NCBI GenBank assembly: GCA_018268035.1
Contig: JAFDXI010000157.1
Location: 1-46,178, forward strand
Reading direction: 5' to 3'
DNA: 46,178 bases
From: Bacteroidota bacterium
Lineage (GTDB): Bacteria; Bacteroidota; Bacteroidia; Chitinophagales; Chitinophagaceae
The notes under the pieces were generated by a model. The model was not told the DNA's origin and searched no databases. It saw only the letters and a list, made by a program, of their open reading frames with translations. Within the stretch, counting starts at the first letter, position 1; each line of letters starts with the position of its first letter. Shown here one piece after another: positions 42,998 to 46,178 of this stretch. A program made the position numbers and the translations under genes.

Positions 42998-45427
42998 ATG
43001 AACTTATCTGCATTTAGCCGTTACATTCTTGTCTTTATTTTTTCTGCTGCGTTTTTTATTACAAAAGCCCAAACAATCAATGATGTTCAAAATTCATTGG
43101 AAGTGTTGGCGACTAATTTTCCTCATGAAAAAATATACATTCAGTTTGACAAACCTTCTTATGTGCCGGGCGAAACAATATGGTTCAAAGCTTACATTAT
43201 GGCCGGCGCAGACCCTTCACTCATCAGTAAAACTCTATACATAGATTTTATTAATAGCAATGGCAGGATACTCAAGCATTGCATTTCACCAGTACTCCAG
43301 TCTTCTGGATTTGGTGATTATGCTATCCCGCTTGATTTTAAGGATGATGAAGTATATGTAAAAGCTTATACAAAATGGATGACAAATTTTGATTCCACCT
43401 TTCTCTTCCATAAAACTATTCATGTTATACAAACAAAACAGGTTGTCTGGAAAAAGAATACAACAACCGTAAAAACTACAATCCGTTTTTTACCGGAAGG
43501 TGGCGATATGATAAATTCTATTGAAAGCAATATTGCTTTCAAGGCATTGAATTATGATGGGAACCCGGCTAAGATAAGTGGTGCAGTTTTCAATAACGAA
43601 AATCAACAAGTGGCAGTTTTGAAAGTAACGCATGATGGGATGGGAAGTTTTTTGCTCACACCAAAAAATGGAGAAATCTATACCGCAAAATGGAAAGATG
43701 ATGCAGGAAATAATTATGTAACAAAATTACCATCGGCAAAAAATGAAGGCGCTTCCATAAAAGTATTAGTGCAAGCCAATGCCCGCAGTTTTTTGATACA
43801 ACGTTCAGAAAATGCACCTGCTAATTTCAGGAAGTTGTATATTCTGGCTACGATGCAGCAACACCTCGTTTATGGTGCATCTGTGAATTTATCTGAATCT
43901 GCAGCTACCGGTGGATCTATCCCTATTGCAAACCTGCCATCGGGTATCCTGCAAATTTCTTTGTTTGATTCCAACTGGGTTGAAATTGCTGAGCGCATCA
44001 CATTTATCAATAACAATGATTATTCTTTTGAACCTGAAGTGGGACTGATAGAATTAGGATTAGAGAAACGGAAAGAAAATACTTTGGTTATTAAAACACC
44101 GGATGCAATCAGTGCTAACCTTTCTGTGGCAGTTACTGATGCAGGTATAGGCATTGACAGTTCTGATGGTATTGTTTCACGTTTATTACTGACATCAGAT
44201 TTGAGAGGTGTTGTATATCATCCAAATTATTATTTCACCAATAACAGTGATAGTTTGCAACAACAGCTTGACCTGGTGATGCTGACTAATGGATGGCGAC
44301 GCATAGAATGGGACAGTGTTATCAGGAATAAATATCCTGTTGTAAAATATGTAAATGATACGAGTTATCTAAGTCTTTCAGGCAGGGTGTTTGGAGCAAC
44401 GGAGCAGGATTTGCGAAGGGGTGCCTTTATCCTGATGATCATTGACAACAAACAGGATACTGCGAGGCGCACACAACAGGTGATGGTTGATCCTTCCGGT
44501 AATTTTTCAAATCCGAATATAATCCTGTATGATACATCCAAAATTTACTACAGGATATCGGGCAATGAAAGCTTTGCAAATTCATCTGTTATTAATTTCA
44601 ATAACAGTTCTCCTGCTGCAAAAATTACAGCAGCCGATACTGCGAGTGCTCCTTTTTATTCCGATTCAGCAACAGAAAATTATAAACGCAGACTTGCACA
44701 GCAACAGATGCTTGCATTAAAAATGCAACAGGGAACAACGCTGGATGAAGTAATTGTAAAAACAAAAGTCAAGAGCCCTATGCAGTTGCTGGATGAAAAA
44801 TATGCATCACCATTATTTAGCAGCAGTGATGCTTACCAGTTTGATGCAATGAATGATCCTTTTGCCAGGGGTGCGACCAATGTACTTCAATATTTGCAGG
44901 GTAAAGTAGCAGGTTTACAGATTACAGTAGCAGGCATGGGCGGTGATAATAGTTCTTTATCATGGCGTGGTGGTACACCCGGCCTTTTTATGAATGAGAT
45001 GCCTGTGGATGTAAACCAGCTTGCATCTATCAACATGAGTGATGTGGCATATATAAAAGTTTTCAGGCCACCATTTTTCGGTGCTGTTGGAGGTAATGGT
45101 GCCAACGGAGCAATTGCAGTATATACCCGTAGAGGAGCTGATATGCAACAGGCTCAAAATAGTGGAGGCCTTCCGTATAAATTGATAATAGGTTATACTA
45201 CACCTAAAGAATTTTATTCTCCTGATTATGCTACTTATGATCAGAGAAATGAGAGTGCGGATTTACGTACTACGTTATTTTGGGACCCAATGATATTAAC
45301 ACAGCCGGGTAGCAATACTATTAAAATAAAATTTTTTAATAATGATTATTCGCAAAGCTTCCGTATCGTGCTGGAAGGTATCTCCACTGATGGACGGTTT
45401 GCTCATATTGAAAAAGTAATTGAATAA
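42998..45427 (+). CDS. Secreted MG2/TonB-plug domain protein without a barrel
   Basis: From the ATG at 42998 the protein has about 809 residues and a signal peptide ending TKAQ; an in-frame TTG at 42992 is less likely. The N-terminal MG2-like macroglobulin beta-sandwiches show HEKIYIQFDKPSYVPGETIWFKAYI. Around residues 580-710 lies a TonB-receptor plug (TTLDEVIVKTKVKSPMQLL, NVLQYLQGKVAGLQITVAG, GANGAIAVYTRRG). No outer-membrane barrel follows, so it cannot be a transporter by itself. Such orphan plug proteins are found in Bacteroidota; the role is unknown. Confidence 0.85.
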   Translation: MNLSAFSRYILVFIFSAAFFITKAQTINDVQNSLEVLATNFPHEKIYIQFDKPSYVPGETIWFKAYIMAGADPSLISKTLYIDFINSNGRILKHCISPVLQSSGFGDYAIPLDFKDDEVYVKAYTKWMTNFDSTFLFHKTIHVIQTKQVVWKKNTTTVKTTIRFLPEGGDMINSIESNIAFKALNYDGNPAKISGAVFNNENQQVAVLKVTHDGMGSFLLTPKNGEIYTAKWKDDAGNNYVTKLPSAKNEGASIKVLVQANARSFLIQRSENAPANFRKLYILATMQQHLVYGASVNLSESAATGGSIPIANLPSGILQISLFDSNWVEIAERITFINNNDYSFEPEVGLIELGLEKRKENTLVIKTPDAISANLSVAVTDAGIGIDSSDGIVSRLLLTSDLRGVVYHPNYYFTNNSDSLQQQLDLVMLTNGWRRIEWDSVIRNKYPVVKYVNDTSYLSLSGRVFGATEQDLRRGAFILMIIDNKQDTARRTQQVMVDPSGNFSNPNIILYDTSKIYYRISGNESFANSSVINFNNSSPAAKITAADTASAPFYSDSATENYKRRLAQQQMLALKMQQGTTLDEVIVKTKVKSPMQLLDEKYASPLFSSSDAYQFDAMNDPFARGATNVLQYLQGKVAGLQITVAGMGGDNSSLSWRGGTPGLFMNEMPVDVNQLASINMSDVAYIKVFRPPFFGAVGGNGANGAIAVYTRRGADMQQAQNSGGLPYKLIIGYTTPKEFYSPDYATYDQRNESADLRTTLFWDPMILTQPGSNTIKIKFFNNDYSQSFRIVLEGISTDGRFAHIEKVIE

Positions 45428-45635
45428 ATTATTTGGTGAATGCGTTTGTGCCTGATTTACTCCAAACTCAATCCCGTAATTCATTCTGTGAGATATTACC
45501 AACAAGTTTTGAGCGTTGTACAACTTTTTTTATTAAAGTTTTAATGCCGAGACTTACTTTAAAAAAACATCAAGAACACCAGAATTTGTTATTTGAAATT
45601 CTCCCCTGTTTACCTTATTGTTTGCTTTTCTATGA

Positions 45636-45670
45636 ATGATGATGAACATAATCATCATATATATTTTTTA
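45636..45670 (+). terminator. Possible intrinsic terminator beyond the MG2/plug gene
   Basis: ATGATGAT (45636-45643) pairs with ATCATCAT (45651-45658) around a 7-nt loop, followed by a T-rich stretch. It is about 210 nt beyond the gene's stop and AT-rich, so the call is weak. Confidence 0.35.
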
Positions 45671-45671
45671 C

Positions 45672-45794
45672 ATTGTTGTCCGATTAAAATTATTCAAAAT
45701 AGCTGAAACCATTTGCCAGTAATGGTTTTAAGTCCGCCATAGGCGGATGAGGTCTTTAAAAGCAAGGGGTTATCATATTTAGTCGGACAACAAT
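45672..45794. mobile_element. MITE-like element with 17-bp terminal inverted repeats
   Basis: Left end ATTGTTGTCCGATTAAA at 45672-45688 and right end TTTAGTCGGACAACAAT at 45778-45794 are inverse complements with one mismatch. The 123-bp element has no ORF. It contains two hairpins: AAACCATT/AATGGTTT (45706-45728) and TCCGCC/GGCGGA (45733-45747). This is the form of a non-autonomous miniature transposable element or of solo insertion-sequence ends. A target-site duplication could not be settled because both flanks are T/A-rich. Confidence 0.6.
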
Positions 45795-46178
45795 AATTTT
45801 TTTATTTAAAGTTAGATTATTTATGTTTTAGCCTTCGTAGGAAATCTCAATTCAAAATCATCAGCCTTTTTACCTTGTTTTTATTCAGTTTGTTTAATAA
45901 AATAAAAAGGTTTTTTTGCTGTTAGTCTTTTTTCAAATAAGGTTTTGAAGCCAGGCGTTAGTGCAAAAAAATCAGAAGCTATTCCGTCCCGTTGTTTGTG
46001 CTTTGACGAACAGTTTTATTTTCAACATGCAATTTTGTTTTAAAATGGTTTTATTTCCTGACTTCATCACTGGGACACCCAAAAATCAGGTAAAAAGTGC
46101 TAATAAATTTTTTTGTTCATTGGTTTTGTCCAAAAGCATGAGTTTGTTTTGTTTTGATTGAGGCAATTTAATAGTTAA

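Larger units (their letters stand above)
45428..46178. other. Gene-poor right end with a MITE-like element
   Basis: About 750 bp without a convincing gene; short ORFs at 45433-45639 and 45961-46161 show no family features. It holds a terminator-like hairpin at 45636-45670 and an inverted-repeat element at 45672-45794. The remainder (45795-46178) is AT-rich with no structure recognised. Confidence 0.5.

Noticed and set aside
45433-45639. 68-codon plus-strand ORF after the MG2/plug gene
   Set aside because: No domain or signal pattern; the sequence is AT-rich and not conserved-looking.
45961-46161. 66-codon plus-strand ORF at the right edge
   Set aside because: Phe/Ser/Lys-rich translation typical of out-of-frame AT-rich sequence; no family recognised.

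Overview
The window looks like a piece of a Bacteroidota chromosome, most likely from the family Chitinophagaceae. This rests on gene content: a TamL/TamB pair, GLPGLI-family and YXWGXW-repeat proteins, an ECF sigma factor with an anti-sigma factor carrying carboxypeptidase-regulatory and TonB-like domains, a barrel-less MG2/TonB-plug protein, and bacillithiol genes. Leaders are AT-rich without clear Shine-Dalgarno sequences, and some -7 boxes fit the Bacteroidota TAnnTTTG form. No rRNA, tRNA or CRISPR was recognised. The genus cannot be named from sequence alone.

Layout. (1) 1-1448 is the edge of an integrated element: a tyrosine integrase cut by the window edge, an excisionase-like zinc-finger/HTH gene, and a leader full of GGCAACAA repeats, all abutting the 3' end of mnmE. 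(2) 1449-4612 holds mnmE and a three-gene envelope operon (DUF4136 lipoprotein, beta-barrel protein, YXWGXW protein). (3) 4866-9108 is a signalling cluster: a REC-PAS histidine kinase, an NtrC-type sigma-54 activator with a good sigma-54 promoter in front of it, and two divergent single-domain response regulators. (4) 9247-16618 encodes TamL and TamB. (5) 16740-23445 holds a methyltransferase, cysteine desulfurase, a divergent cystathionine beta-synthase/YfiT/Nudix operon, folC, and a long gap with an orphan Trp-rich leader peptide followed by a strong terminator. (6) 23446-31718 has accB-accC, an RRM protein, a glycosyltransferase/membrane protein/penicillin acylase group, osmC, csaA and a methylguanine-DNA methyltransferase. 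(7) 32013-45427 has an ECF sigma/anti-sigma pair, bshA, small exported proteins, a GLPGLI/outer-membrane receptor operon, a PliI lysozyme inhibitor with glgB, a GNAT acetyltransferase and an MG2/plug protein. (8) 45428-46178 has no convincing gene but holds a 123-bp inverted-repeat element that looks like a MITE.

How the genes work together. Envelope biogenesis dominates (TamL/TamB, beta-barrel proteins, exported lipoproteins, fatty-acid carboxylation). A second thread is thiol chemistry: cysteine desulfurase, cystathionine beta-synthase, a YfiT-type bacillithiol transferase, BshA and OsmC. The most interesting unexplained items are the orphan aromatic leader peptide/terminator module at 23320-23423, the integrase element at mnmE with its repeat array, the sigma-54 promoter beside a nested palindrome, the yfiT start codon buried in a perfect hairpin, and the terminal MITE-like element.
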